From Pontiellaceae bacterium B1224 (GTDB lineage: Bacteria > Verrucomicrobiota > Kiritimatiellia > Kiritimatiellales > Pontiellaceae): a stretch of DNA of 64,000 bases. Numbering within the stretch: position 1 is the stretch's first letter; each line of letters opens with the position of its first letter. A program made the translations under genes and the position numbers. Under the pieces are notes generated by a model. The model saw only the letters and a list, made by a program, of their open reading frames with translations. It searched no databases and had not been told where the DNA came from. Location: contig JAROBA010000027.1 in the NCBI GenBank assembly GCA_029432815.1, positions 1 to 64,000 of the forward strand, written 5' to 3'. Of this stretch, positions 53,870 to 63,118 are shown piece by piece.

Positions 53870-56053
53870 ATGATCAAAAAAATCAAACACCTCATCGGGC
53901 TCGACATCAAAGAAGAGGAATATGCCTACGGCCATGATCCGGAATACGGATACTTAGCCGCGCGCAAGATTCCCGACCGCTGGGTTAAATCGACCTGCGG
54001 CTACTGCAGTGTGGGCTGCGGCATGCTGCTGGGCGTTAAGGATGATAAAATTATCTCCGTGCGCGGCGACAAGGATCATCCTGTCAACGAAGGCGACCTC
54101 TGTCCGAAAGGGCTGAGCGAACACCACCCGCTGACCAGCCCGGACCGAGCGGTTTCGCCGCTGCTTAAACAACCAGACGGATCCTTTAAAGAGGCGAGCT
54201 GGGACGAGGCCTACGACCGCATGGTCGATACCGTTTCTAAAGTACAGAAAAAATACGGCCCCGAAAGTTTCGGCGTGCTTTCCACCGGACAGTTGCTGAC
54301 CGAAGAATTTTATACGCTAGGCAAGCTCGTGCAGCTGGGCTTCGGCACCAACAACTATGATGGCAATACCACGCTGTGCATGTCATCCCCTGTGGTCGGC
54401 TATAAACAAAGCTTCGGTTCAGACGGACCGCCCGGCTCCTACAAAGGCCTCGCCACGGCCGATGTCATCTTCCTCACCGGTGCCAACATTGCCGACAACC
54501 ACCCGATCCTCTGGCACCACATCCGCAAGAATAAGGATTTCAAACTGATCGTCTGCGACCCGCGCAAAACCAAGACCGCCATGCTGGCCGATCTGTACCT
54601 TCCGCTCAAACCGCGCCGCGACATCGACCTGATTAACGGCCTGATTCATCTCGTGATTAAAAACGGCAAGGTGGACCGGGACTATATTGATAAACACACC
54701 ACCGGCTACGAGGAACTGTGCAAACATGCTGAGGCATTCGATCTCGCCACCACCGTTGAACGCACCGGGATTTCGGAAGAACGCATCCTCGAAACCTACG
54801 AAGCCATCGCCAACGGAAAGAATGTCTTCTTCGGCTGGACCATGGGCATTAATCACAGCACGCAGGGCTCCGACACCGTCAGCCTGATTAATACGCTCGC
54901 ATTGATTACCGGCAACATCGGCCGAACCGGCGCCGCGCCGATGAGCATTACCGGCCAGTGCAACGCCATGGGTTCGCGTGAATTCAGCTTTTCCTCGTCG
55001 CCGCCCGGCTACCGTAAATTTGAAAAAGCCGAGGACCGAAAAGAACTGGCCGAACTGTGGAATATTGACGAAAGCCTGATGCCCACCGCACGGGGAGGAA
55101 ACTATCCGGAGATTATCGACGGGATCCTCGAAGGAAAAATCAAAGCGCTTTGGGTGATTGCCACCAATCCGGTGGTCAGCTTCTCCGATCAGGACCGGCT
55201 CAAGAAAGCCCTCGCCAAACTCGAGATCCTGATTGTGCAGGACGGCTTCCATCCGACCCCCACCACCGAGCTGGCCGATGTGGTACTGCCCGCCGCCATC
55301 TGGGGAGAAAAGGACGGATCGTTCACCAACACCGAACGCCGGGCCTCCCGCGCCAATGCCGCCGTGCCTCCGCCGGGGATGGCCCGTTCCGATTTCCAGA
55401 TCTGTCTGGATCTGGCCGACAAGCTCGGCAAGAAGGACATGCTTTTCCCGGAATGGACCCGGACAGAGGATGCGTTTGAAGAAATGCGTAAAATTTCCAA
55501 AGGCCGACTCTGCGATTACAGCGGTATGACCGTTGAAAAAATGACAGAACAAGGCGGGCTTCAGTGGCCCTGCAACGAAGCCAACCCCGACGGGTCCGAC
55601 AGTCTTTACACCGATGGAATCTTCAAAACCGAGGACGGCAAGGCCAAGCTTCTTTTCACCTCACCGGAAAAACTTCCGGAAGACGTCGACGGAAGCTATC
55701 GCCTCATCCTCAACACCGGCCGGACGGTGGAGATGTGGCACACCGGAACCAAAACCCGCAACGTGCCGCTGCTGAACAAACTCGCACCGGAAGCCTGGGT
55801 GGAAGTGAACCCCGCCACCGCTAAATATTACGGCATCGGCCCGCACGACCGCGTGTCGCTCGTCTCCCGCCGCGGCCGCGTGGACAACCTGATGGTTCGC
55901 ATTGCTGAAACCATCCATCCCGATCATGTATTCATGCCGTTCCACTTCGCCGAGAAATGCATTAACAAACTGACCGTCCCCGCCTTCGATCCGAAATCAG
56001 GCACCCCCAACTATAAACAGTGCGCCGTGCAACTCGAGCGCTACCGCGGTTAA
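53870..56053 (+). CDS. Molybdopterin nitrate reductase catalytic subunit, NasA/NapA-like
   Basis: Mo-bis-MGD oxidoreductase, nitrate to nitrite, 727 residues. An N-terminal 4Fe-4S site has Cys43, Cys46, Cys50 (CGYCSVGC) and a fourth in GDLCPKG. The Cys that ligates Mo is Cys170 in NTTLCMSSPVVGYKQSFGSD, as in Nas/Nap enzymes. MGD-binding segments include GANIADNHPILWHH and ATNPVVSFSDQDR. There is no twin-arginine signal, so the enzyme is cytoplasmic and probably assimilatory. It follows the DmsBC-like gene by 14 bases. Formate dehydrogenase relatives share the fold, but transporter, NirBD and motif agree on nitrate. Confidence 0.88.
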   Translation: MIKKIKHLIGLDIKEEEYAYGHDPEYGYLAARKIPDRWVKSTCGYCSVGCGMLLGVKDDKIISVRGDKDHPVNEGDLCPKGLSEHHPLTSPDRAVSPLLKQPDGSFKEASWDEAYDRMVDTVSKVQKKYGPESFGVLSTGQLLTEEFYTLGKLVQLGFGTNNYDGNTTLCMSSPVVGYKQSFGSDGPPGSYKGLATADVIFLTGANIADNHPILWHHIRKNKDFKLIVCDPRKTKTAMLADLYLPLKPRRDIDLINGLIHLVIKNGKVDRDYIDKHTTGYEELCKHAEAFDLATTVERTGISEERILETYEAIANGKNVFFGWTMGINHSTQGSDTVSLINTLALITGNIGRTGAAPMSITGQCNAMGSREFSFSSSPPGYRKFEKAEDRKELAELWNIDESLMPTARGGNYPEIIDGILEGKIKALWVIATNPVVSFSDQDRLKKALAKLEILIVQDGFHPTPTTELADVVLPAAIWGEKDGSFTNTERRASRANAAVPPPGMARSDFQICLDLADKLGKKDMLFPEWTRTEDAFEEMRKISKGRLCDYSGMTVEKMTEQGGLQWPCNEANPDGSDSLYTDGIFKTEDGKAKLLFTSPEKLPEDVDGSYRLILNTGRTVEMWHTGTKTRNVPLLNKLAPEAWVEVNPATAKYYGIGPHDRVSLVSRRGRVDNLMVRIAETIHPDHVFMPFHFAEKCINKLTVPAFDPKSGTPNYKQCAVQLERYRG

Positions 56054-56076
56054 TCAGGCAGTATACAGCCTGGACT

Positions 56077-56212
56077 CAGGGCGGAACGCCCGTGGGCCGG
56101 GCTTACGGATCGCCAGACCCACGCCGCGCTGCGGCTGAGTTCAGGCGGTACTTTTTAAAATCGGCAACCTCCTTCCGCATACCTCTCGAGGAATCACGGG
56201 CGGATGTCCGTG
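56077..56212. repeat. Short CACGGGC-type hairpins after the nitrate reductase operon
   Basis: CAGGGCGGAACGCCCGTG (about 56078-56095) and CACGGGCGGATGTCCGTG (56195-56212), related to the hairpins at 51789-51833. There is no long T run, so termination is uncertain. Confidence 0.5.
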
Positions 56213-56216
56213 TCAC

Positions 56217-56231
56217 TTCCAATGGTTGGAA
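56217..56231. repeat. TTCCAA-N3-TTGGAA palindrome (spacer TGG)
   Basis: Perfect copy between the convergent nitrate reductase and pre-peptidase-domain genes. Confidence 0.85.
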
Positions 56232-56272
56232 AATGAATCAGGGCCGAACACTTTTTGGTGACATACCGGGTT

Positions 56273-58609
56273 TTAATCTTTGGCTTTGACCACTTTGACG
56301 GGAATGGCGGGGGCCGGGAAGTAGGTTTTATCTTTCCCGTTTCTGACTTCCGCTTCCAGTACTAAACTGAGAAGGGTTCCTGGCTTAACCGATTCATCGA
56401 CTGAAATGACAATGGAGCCGGCTGCTTTATTTTTCTCAAACCGAACGTTTCCGTTTTTATCTTTTTCCTTGAGCTTCTGTTTTCCGATCCAACCACTTTT
56501 CTCGGTACTGAAACCTTCCGGCGGATCATTAAGCTTAACGGAATAGCCCCGTTGTGCTCCGGTTGCAACGCGTCCGGTTAATCCGATCCGGGTTTCTTTT
56601 CCGGCCTGCATTTCAATGATTCCAATCTTTGGAATCCGGGCTTCGAAAGAAACCGGCGGACGTTTTGATACCGGTGCCAGCACCAGCTCTTTGGCAGGAA
56701 CCAGGTGGCGGTAGAGAAAGGCCTGCATTTGATCATCGACCGGAACCGCCGGACGGGTGACCGATTTTCCGTTCATGATTCCTGTTCCACTGATCTGCGG
56801 ACTGACCAGTCCGCCTTCAATTTTTGCAGGAGCGGTGATGGTGAAGCGCGTCATATCCGAACCTTTTGGAATGACGGCTTCGCTCATCACAAACCCTTCC
56901 GGAAGCTGAGTTGCTTCCAGTGTAATTTTATTCTGATAGCCATCCTGACGCAGGGCACGAACAGTGAAGGCGGCGGTTCCACCGGGTGCGATCTGTATGC
57001 CGGAAGGTTCCATTCGGAGTTTGAAATCCGGATTGGACGGGCTGATTCGCAGGCGGTAGGCATAGTCGTGCCCACCTTTATTCTGCGCATCGGCAATCTC
57101 AACGAAATACGTTCCAGTGGCTGGAAGTTCATGCAGCAGATAGGAGTCGGCATGATGCGTGATCAACCCCGCACCGAGATGCAAGTGGGTATTATCCTTT
57201 TCATTCAAATCGTCGTTGCGAACCGGCTTCTCCATTCCGGGGCCGGTCAACATGAGGTTGGAATCCAACGGCGAATTCAGGCGGCGGGCAATCACCTCGA
57301 TCGAAACGGAATCGCCCTTGGTCCCCTGAAAACTGAATACGTCGCGGTCGCCCGCCTGCCCGATACGGCCGTTAATGATCAGCGGGTGCTTCACGGGCTG
57401 CGCCCTACCCTCCTCATCATTCGGTTCCGATTCCAGAATTTCCTCCATTTCGCCGATTGCAAACGGCATCTGGTTAGAGCGGTAACCGTCTTTGACAACC
57501 GAGATATGCCGGAGTTCAAATCCGTCCGACGGAAGGTTTCCGGTCAACCGGGGCTTCGGAAGATTCCACCCGCTGAGCGCAATATCAACATCGGCACCCT
57601 CGCGCGCTCCCAGCGGAAAGATTCCGGTGATGAAAGGCAGCTCGCCGATGGCGATCCGGTAGATAAAATCTTCCCGCCCGCGGTAGATGGAATCGCGAAT
57701 CGAAAGGGTATAGACCCCTGCTGCGGGGACCTCAAAAAACAGCACCGGGTCCGGATTGAATTTATAATCGTCCTGATAGGCCACTTCCTTGCCGTCCTCG
57801 TCGTACAACGCGACAACCGCCTGGAACCAGCCCGGTACCGCATCGGCCAGATAGGGAATAATACGGCGGGCGGCCACATCGACCACAATCGATTCGCCCT
57901 TACGAGCGCTGAACCGGAAATGGTCCATATCGCCCGGCCGAATCTGGCCGTTGATTACACTCGGCACCGGAACCATCTGCAGGTCCGGGCTCATGTGATC
58001 GTCGTTGGGCTCGGCTTCGCGAACCTCTTCTAACGAACCGACCTGAAAATAGACGGGATTCGACAGACCCTGAGGCGTGTATACCCGCAACTCGCGCTCG
58101 CCAGGCGGGGCCTTCTTTCCCACCTTCACCTGCACCCGTAAGCGGTCCTGCAGCTGGGGATTAAATTGTTCCTTCGTATTAGTGTTGTTCCTGTATAGTT
58201 TCTGCACCGCCTTTTTATCGTTGCGGTCTACGCCTTCCGGAAGATCGAGCAGGGCAATCTGCTTTTCGGCCAGCTCCAGTTTTTTTCGAGCAGCCTGTTT
58301 ACTCTTTTCAGAAGCATCTTTGTCGTCCAACAGTGCGAGAGCATTTTCTTTATTACGGTAAATCTGCCCCACCCGGCGAGGCTCATATTTGACAGCATAA
58401 TCCAGAATCTCGACCTCGACCCCTTCACCGCTTACATACACATTGGTGGCATTGTTAAAATGCTGTCCGCCGAGTTCCATACTGAAGGTGCTGCCCTGTT
58501 GCGCTCCGGCCGGAAAGGCGAAGCCGATATGCGGTTCGTTAGAAGCCCAGGCGGCGCCGGAAAGTATTACACCGCAAAAAAAAATCCAGCGTTTGGAAAT
58601 AACATTCAT
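56273..58609 (-). CDS. Secreted pre-peptidase-domain (PPC-like) protein of the DUF1501/DUF1549 cluster
   Basis: At 778 residues, signal peptide about 1-22 (ending AAWA). The opening PHIGFAFPAGAQQGSTFSME then LGGQHFNNATNVYVSG is the usual start of large PVC-specific secreted proteins. Several beta-sandwich PPC-like modules follow, marked by REAEPNDDHMSP, ESEPNDEEGRAQPV and VFSFQGTKGDSVSIEV. In PVC genomes such proteins accompany DUF1501 and DUF1549 genes, probably in a secreted or surface complex of unknown task. It overlaps the DUF1501 stop by four bases. Palindrome 56620-56634 is inside (Ile-Pro-Lys-Ile-Gly). Confidence 0.8.
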   Translation of the reverse strand: MNVISKRWIFFCGVILSGAAWASNEPHIGFAFPAGAQQGSTFSMELGGQHFNNATNVYVSGEGVEVEILDYAVKYEPRRVGQIYRNKENALALLDDKDASEKSKQAARKKLELAEKQIALLDLPEGVDRNDKKAVQKLYRNNTNTKEQFNPQLQDRLRVQVKVGKKAPPGERELRVYTPQGLSNPVYFQVGSLEEVREAEPNDDHMSPDLQMVPVPSVINGQIRPGDMDHFRFSARKGESIVVDVAARRIIPYLADAVPGWFQAVVALYDEDGKEVAYQDDYKFNPDPVLFFEVPAAGVYTLSIRDSIYRGREDFIYRIAIGELPFITGIFPLGAREGADVDIALSGWNLPKPRLTGNLPSDGFELRHISVVKDGYRSNQMPFAIGEMEEILESEPNDEEGRAQPVKHPLIINGRIGQAGDRDVFSFQGTKGDSVSIEVIARRLNSPLDSNLMLTGPGMEKPVRNDDLNEKDNTHLHLGAGLITHHADSYLLHELPATGTYFVEIADAQNKGGHDYAYRLRISPSNPDFKLRMEPSGIQIAPGGTAAFTVRALRQDGYQNKITLEATQLPEGFVMSEAVIPKGSDMTRFTITAPAKIEGGLVSPQISGTGIMNGKSVTRPAVPVDDQMQAFLYRHLVPAKELVLAPVSKRPPVSFEARIPKIGIIEMQAGKETRIGLTGRVATGAQRGYSVKLNDPPEGFSTEKSGWIGKQKLKEKDKNGNVRFEKNKAAGSIVISVDESVKPGTLLSLVLEAEVRNGKDKTYFPAPAIPVKVVKAKD
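56620..56634. repeat. TTCCAA-N3-TTGGAA palindrome (spacer TCT), intragenic
   Basis: Perfect copy in the PPC-like gene, read on the minus strand as Ile-Pro-Lys-Ile-Gly. Confidence 0.85.
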
Positions 58610-59922
58610 GACATGATTTCCCGCAGACGACCACCCATGGTTACACCATCAGCTTCGGTCGGGCAGACCCGGACATCGAGCCCCTGCGGATGCGGAAGCT
58701 GCGCATTCGGATCGATGCCAAGCTGCTCATAAATGCTACCGATCAAATCCCATGGATAGACCGGTCGATCAGCCACTTCCATACCGTTTTCATTCGACGC
58801 GCCGATCACCTGCCCCCCCTGGAAACCGCCGCCGGCAATTACATGACTGAAGCATTTTCCGTAGTGACTCCGCCCCCCGTTCCAGGGAGCTTCCCACTGA
58901 ATTTTCGGACTGCGGCCGAACTCGCCGCCCCACCAGACAATGGTGGAATCCAGCAGCCCGTGCTGCTGCAAATCGTCGAGCAGAGTTGAGAAGCCCCGGT
59001 CCATTTCTGTGAGTTTATTATTCATGATGTCGAAATGCTTTTTGTGCGTATCCCAGCCCTGATAATTGATCGTGACATACGGCACTCCGGCTTCCACCAG
59101 TTTGCGGGCAATCAGGCAGGAGGCACCGAAATCGCTTTTGCCATATCGTTCGCGCAATTTAGGGTCTTCGTTTTTCACATCAAACACTTTTCCGGCATCT
59201 CCGAGGATCAGTTCATACGCCTGCTCTTTACACAGATTCATATGATTGAACTGGGTGTTTCCTTCCAGCTTACTGCCATAGGTATCGAGCGAACTGAGCA
59301 GCTCGCGACGACCTTTCTGGCGGGCTTCTGTGATGCCCTGCTGAATGACCCCTTCAACGGAGAACACCGGTGCGGAAGGCTTCCCGCCGGTTGCAAATGG
59401 TTTATAGCGCAATCCCATAAAGCCGGACTCTGAAAAGCGGCCCTGCGGTTTGGTCATCACAATGTACGGCGGCAGCAGACCGGTATACCCGGCATCCACA
59501 CCTTTGAAGCGGGACACCACGGCGCCGGTGCAAGGATACACATCGCCGCCGACCGGCCGGCCGGTCTGGGTTACATACGACGCAGTTTCATGCGCATTAA
59601 TGCCATGCGTCATGCTGCGGATAATGGAATATTTATCGGCCTGTTTTGCCAGAAGCGGAAGTTTCTGGCCAATACGAATCCCACTGACGTTGGTTTCGAT
59701 CGGCGAGGCATAGGGGCCGTAATACTCGACTCCCGCCTCCGGCTTGGGGTCGAACGTATCCAGATGAGAGGGCCCGCCCCACATCCAGATCTGAATAACG
59801 GCCTTGGCTTTCCCTGCTTTTACTGCAGAGGCATGCATTGGTGAACCCAGCACCAATCCACCGGCGGCCGCCAGCCCCATGGCATCACGACGTGAAATAT
59901 TCATTCCGTTATTCATTGTCAT
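58606..59922 (-). CDS. DUF1501 protein with Tat signal
   Basis: At 438 residues. The N-terminus carries SRRDAMGLAAAGGLVLG, a twin-arginine signal, so it is exported folded. DUF1501 belongs to the alkaline-phosphatase/sulfatase-like fold: IQIWMWGGPSHLDTFDPKPE near the start, YVTINYQGWDTHKKHFDIMN and STIVWWGGEFGRSP carry the metal-site residues. The reaction is unknown for the family, which is strongly expanded in Planctomycetes and Verrucomicrobia. It lies between the DUF1549 and PPC-like genes. Confidence 0.92.
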   Translation of the reverse strand: MTMNNGMNISRRDAMGLAAAGGLVLGSPMHASAVKAGKAKAVIQIWMWGGPSHLDTFDPKPEAGVEYYGPYASPIETNVSGIRIGQKLPLLAKQADKYSIIRSMTHGINAHETASYVTQTGRPVGGDVYPCTGAVVSRFKGVDAGYTGLLPPYIVMTKPQGRFSESGFMGLRYKPFATGGKPSAPVFSVEGVIQQGITEARQKGRRELLSSLDTYGSKLEGNTQFNHMNLCKEQAYELILGDAGKVFDVKNEDPKLRERYGKSDFGASCLIARKLVEAGVPYVTINYQGWDTHKKHFDIMNNKLTEMDRGFSTLLDDLQQHGLLDSTIVWWGGEFGRSPKIQWEAPWNGGRSHYGKCFSHVIAGGGFQGGQVIGASNENGMEVADRPVYPWDLIGSIYEQLGIDPNAQLPHPQGLDVRVCPTEADGVTMGGRLREIMS

Positions 59923-59941
59923 TACTGACCTCCTTCAAACC

Positions 59942-61537
59942 TCAGTGTTTGAATATAAACTCATTGGTATTCAACAGGGCCCACACCAGATCAACCGCAG
60001 AATCGTAGCGGTTCAATCCGCTCTCGCGAATGTAGGCGATGGCGGTTTCGGTTTCTTTTTCAGTCGGGTAGCGGGAGAGGATGGTCAGGTACATTCTTTC
60101 AATCACCTCCTGCGGTTCGCCCCACTTCGTCTGCGGTTTCTTCTTATTTTTTGGCTTATTATAAGACATACCCAACAGAGCTTTGTTCTGTTGAATTTTC
60201 TGCTGAATATGGGTTGAATTGAGCAAGTGCAGTTTCTGCGCTGCGGAAGGCGTATTGTTACGTTCGGAAAGATAGCCTGTATCACGCGACGGGCGTCCGT
60301 ACAAATCGAGGAACGGGCTGGTGATACTCCCGTCAGAGAGTCTGACCGAGCGCTGATTCTCCGGAATAAAAGTGAACGGCTCCGGAATGTCGCTGGAATA
60401 GGTTTCAGTTGTTTTCGTGATTTGGCAAATCGCATCGATTAAAACTTCGGCATCCAGCCGGCGTGTATAGTAGCGCGAGAAGTTTTCTTCATCCGTCAAA
60501 TTGCCTTCATTATGAATCGAGGCCCGCTGATAGGTTTTTGAATTCAGGATGATCCGGTAGATATGACGCAAGTCGTAGCCGCTGCTCACCAGTTCCTGAC
60601 TGAGGAATGATACTAAGGCTGCATTCTGCGGCGGATTATCGCTCCGGATATCATCGGGTTCATGAATAATCCCCCGCCCTAAAAGCCAATACCAGATACG
60701 GTTTACGATGTTGTCTGAAAAAACTTCGCTGTTCACCAGCCAGTCTGCAAACGCAATGCGCGGATCAATGTGGTCGACCAACTCAACAGTTGTTCCATCC
60801 GGCAACTGAGGCACCACCACTTTCTCTGTGCCGGGATAGCAGAACGATTTCGTCGAGTCGTAGAATACAATTTCCTCTTTCCACTCCGCCGTTCCTTTAT
60901 ATCCGATCTGACCGAAGAAAGCCGCCAGGCCCATGAGTTTTTTTTCATCCCATTGATCGGTCCGTGTGCCCATGAACGTGAGCGCCACAATCCCGGCAAT
61001 GGCTTTCGGTTCACGCTCCGGCATGGCGCGGTAAAAGTTCACCGGAGCTTCCCGGAAATTACTGCCGTTGGAAGTCAGCAACGCCTGGGCAAACTCATCG
61101 TAGGGCAGATTTTCATAGAGCGCTGTGCGGACCCAACGATAGTAGGCCTGAACCGCATTCGGCCATAGTTTGCTGGGGAACTCTGCTTTGACGCGCAACA
61201 GGTCGCACCATTTCAGCGCCCAGTAATCGGCAAACTCGGGCCGTTCGAACAACGTTTCAATCAGCTGTTCCCGTCGGTTGGCGACGTTGCTGGAAAGAAA
61301 CTTTCTGGCCTCCTGCGGAGTCGGCAACGTACCGAGCATGTCCAGATAGACACGACGGAGAAAGACTTCATCGGAACAGATGTCGGAAGGGGGGATTCCC
61401 AGTTCGTCCAGCTTTGAGTCCACTAAACGATCCACCATCTCGCTGGCCGCGGGCTCTGCGGCGCAGACGCTTTGTCTCCCTGCTCCGCACAGCACGGCAA
61501 GCACCCAAATGAATACGCTTGTCTTAAAATTCATCAT
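59942..61537 (-). CDS. DUF1549/DUF1553 secreted protein
   Basis: At 531-532 residues. ATG at 61537 or 61534 is chosen, since either gives a signal peptide (MNFKTSVFIWVLAVLCGAG); GGGAG lies upstream. DUF1549 occupies the first part (VDRLVDSKLDELGIPPSDIC, RVYLDMLGTLPTPQEARKFL) and DUF1553 the second (RIAFADWLVNSEVFSDNIVN, RIWYWLLGRGI, RRLDAEVLIDAICQ, ending VWALLNTNEFIFKH). These PVC hallmark proteins usually pair with DUF1501, as here. The first part lacks the cytochrome-c-like domain that many relatives have. Function unknown. Confidence 0.9.
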   Translation of the reverse strand: MMNFKTSVFIWVLAVLCGAGRQSVCAAEPAASEMVDRLVDSKLDELGIPPSDICSDEVFLRRVYLDMLGTLPTPQEARKFLSSNVANRREQLIETLFERPEFADYWALKWCDLLRVKAEFPSKLWPNAVQAYYRWVRTALYENLPYDEFAQALLTSNGSNFREAPVNFYRAMPEREPKAIAGIVALTFMGTRTDQWDEKKLMGLAAFFGQIGYKGTAEWKEEIVFYDSTKSFCYPGTEKVVVPQLPDGTTVELVDHIDPRIAFADWLVNSEVFSDNIVNRIWYWLLGRGIIHEPDDIRSDNPPQNAALVSFLSQELVSSGYDLRHIYRIILNSKTYQRASIHNEGNLTDEENFSRYYTRRLDAEVLIDAICQITKTTETYSSDIPEPFTFIPENQRSVRLSDGSITSPFLDLYGRPSRDTGYLSERNNTPSAAQKLHLLNSTHIQQKIQQNKALLGMSYNKPKNKKKPQTKWGEPQEVIERMYLTILSRYPTEKETETAIAYIRESGLNRYDSAVDLVWALLNTNEFIFKH

Positions 61538-61565
61538 TCTGAAGAGCTCCCGCCCCAACCTGCAC

Positions 61566-61580
61566 TTCCAACCTTTGGAA
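61566..61580. repeat. TTCCAA-N3-TTGGAA palindrome (spacer CCT) in the DUF1549 leader
   Basis: Perfect copy about 30 bases upstream of the DUF1549 start codon. Confidence 0.85.
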
Positions 61581-61666
61581 GCCGCCTTTTTGCTTTCAGA
61601 AAAAGAACGCTCCGGCTTTCTTTGTATGGACAATCTGCACGGACATAAAGTGAATTATAAAAGGGC

Positions 61667-61711
61667 AAAAAAAAAGTTTTCCAACACCTGGAAGTTTCAG
61701 GCGTTGGAAAA
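61667..61711 (-). terminator. Intrinsic terminator with a palindrome-like stem, after the 54-residue gene
   Basis: On the minus strand TTTTCCAACGCCTG faces CAGGTGTTGGAAAA (one mismatch) around a seven-base loop, followed by C and nine T. It lies 31 bases past the small gene. The outer stem is made of the same TTCCAA/TTGGAA halves as the dispersed palindrome, set further apart. Confidence 0.85.
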
Positions 61712-61741
61712 CTGCGTAGAGGAGGGTGAAAATACTGAGTC

Positions 61742-61906
61742 TTAAAGAACGCCTTGAAGTGCATCGACCGCTTTCGCAATCGCGTCTTTTGCTTCTACTG
61801 CATCTTTAGCGCTTTTGATGATTTTCTCATAATCTGAGATGGGCATCTGGACTGCCACTGCGTTTCCGTTACCATCGTAGAATATCTGTGTGTTATCTTT
61901 TTCCAT
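61742..61906 (-). CDS. Small protein of 54 residues, antitoxin-like N-terminus
   Basis: The ATG at 61906 follows AAGGAGTC, a strong ribosome site, and a solid terminator follows the stop, so this is a real gene. The product begins MEKDNTQIFYDGNGNAVAV and continues QMPISDYEKIIKSAKDAVEA. The pattern xIxYDxxGNxxAVxxPxxDYEKII recalls the DNA-binding N-terminus of Phd/YefM-like antitoxins, but no toxin gene is adjacent and the C-terminal half is a short Ala/Asp-rich helix. It is the last gene of the unit 63856-61742. Orphan antitoxin or regulator is a guess. Confidence 0.7.
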   Translation of the reverse strand: MEKDNTQIFYDGNGNAVAVQMPISDYEKIIKSAKDAVEAKDAIAKAVDALQGVL

Positions 61907-61955
61907 GTCTGACTCCTTGGTTTCTTTAACCTTTTTATTTTTTATTTTAGTTTAG

Positions 61956-63098
61956 TTACTTCAATTTATTTAACAGATCGAGGTGACCACCCAGCCAATC
62001 GCTGTTTTTATTCTCTTGCTTCTCAGGTTCCGGTTCCGGCTCGGCTTCTGCAACTGCAGGGGCCGGTTCAACAACCTTCTCCTTTACGGGCGGGGTCTCA
62101 ACAGAGACAACCGGCTCTTTCACCATGACTCCGCCATCGCGGTCATCATCCTGCGAACCAGAGGCATAGAGAGCGGCATCGAATGCCGGAATCTCGAAAG
62201 CCGGCTTGGATTCCTCTGGCTCAGCTTCTGCCATTGGAAGAACAAAGTCGTCATCTTTATCGATTTCGAGCGGAATGAACTGCTCTTCCTCGATCTCTTT
62301 AACCGGCGCTTCTGCAATAACAGGTTCCGGTTCAACCACAGGTTTTTGCTCAACAACCGGGATCGGAGCGACTTTCGCAGCCGGAGCAATGGGTTCAATC
62401 GGTTCAACGTTCTGCACCGGGGCGGGAGCCGGAACTTCAACTTCGACCTCGCGTTTGGGCATTGGAATAACCATTTTTTTATCGGCAACCGCTTCCTTGG
62501 TTTCAACATGGGTTCGGGCCGCTTCCAGTGCAGCCAGTTTTTCGCTCGGCGTTTTACCGATGCCGAAACGGTTTAACAAACTCCAGATAGTTCCCACAGC
62601 AACACCGGCAATGGCAAACGGGAGCACAACCGCATTGAGTAGCACACGGCTTCCGGCACTGGAGACCTGACTGTTCAGCACCGCATCGACAACCAGCAGG
62701 CCGACGATGATAAAGATGAACGGAACCTGGCCTTTATTGAAGAATGCCAGCCGCACCTTTGTGGTGAAATTACCGATGGCAAGCGCTCCAAAGGCGCCAT
62801 AGGTGGCCCCGGCGGTTGTGACTTCAGCAACGCTGACATCGCTCATACCGCGTACTCCGAGAAAGGCCAGCGTTCCGCCAGCCACATAGGAAACGGCCAC
62901 AACCAATGGCTGAAGGCCCAGCAAGCTAATTGCCCACAAGATGGATGCCACGTTCAGCGCAACAAAGCCCCCCCACAACAAAACATTGTTGATGGGTGAG
63001 ATGGCACCGTTACCTGCCGCCATGAACACTCCCACGTTCAGCGCAACAAGTACTGCAGCCGAAGCCACAGTCATTATTATATTTAATGTTTTATTCAT
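61956..63098 (-). CDS. Membrane protein with long Pro/Glu/Val-rich cytoplasmic tail, unknown function
   Basis: At 380 residues. The first 185 hold about five or six hydrophobic spans (about 7-28, 36-56, 63-85, 95-108, 125-145, 155-175). The rest is low complexity, rich in VEVPAPAPV, EPIEPIAPA and PEPEPEPEK runs, probably disordered. I recognise no family. It lies between a soluble protein with a similar Ala/Pro/Glu linker (63119-63856) and the small gene, in one apparent operon. ATG at 63098 follows GGGAGAT. Confidence 0.65.
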   Translation of the reverse strand: MNKTLNIIMTVASAAVLVALNVGVFMAAGNGAISPINNVLLWGGFVALNVASILWAISLLGLQPLVVAVSYVAGGTLAFLGVRGMSDVSVAEVTTAGATYGAFGALAIGNFTTKVRLAFFNKGQVPFIFIIVGLLVVDAVLNSQVSSAGSRVLLNAVVLPFAIAGVAVGTIWSLLNRFGIGKTPSEKLAALEAARTHVETKEAVADKKMVIPMPKREVEVEVPAPAPVQNVEPIEPIAPAAKVAPIPVVEQKPVVEPEPVIAEAPVKEIEEEQFIPLEIDKDDDFVLPMAEAEPEESKPAFEIPAFDAALYASGSQDDDRDGGVMVKEPVVSVETPPVKEKVVEPAPAVAEAEPEPEPEKQENKNSDWLGGHLDLLNKLK

Positions 63099-63118
63099 TT
63101 TTTATCTCCCATTCCTAA

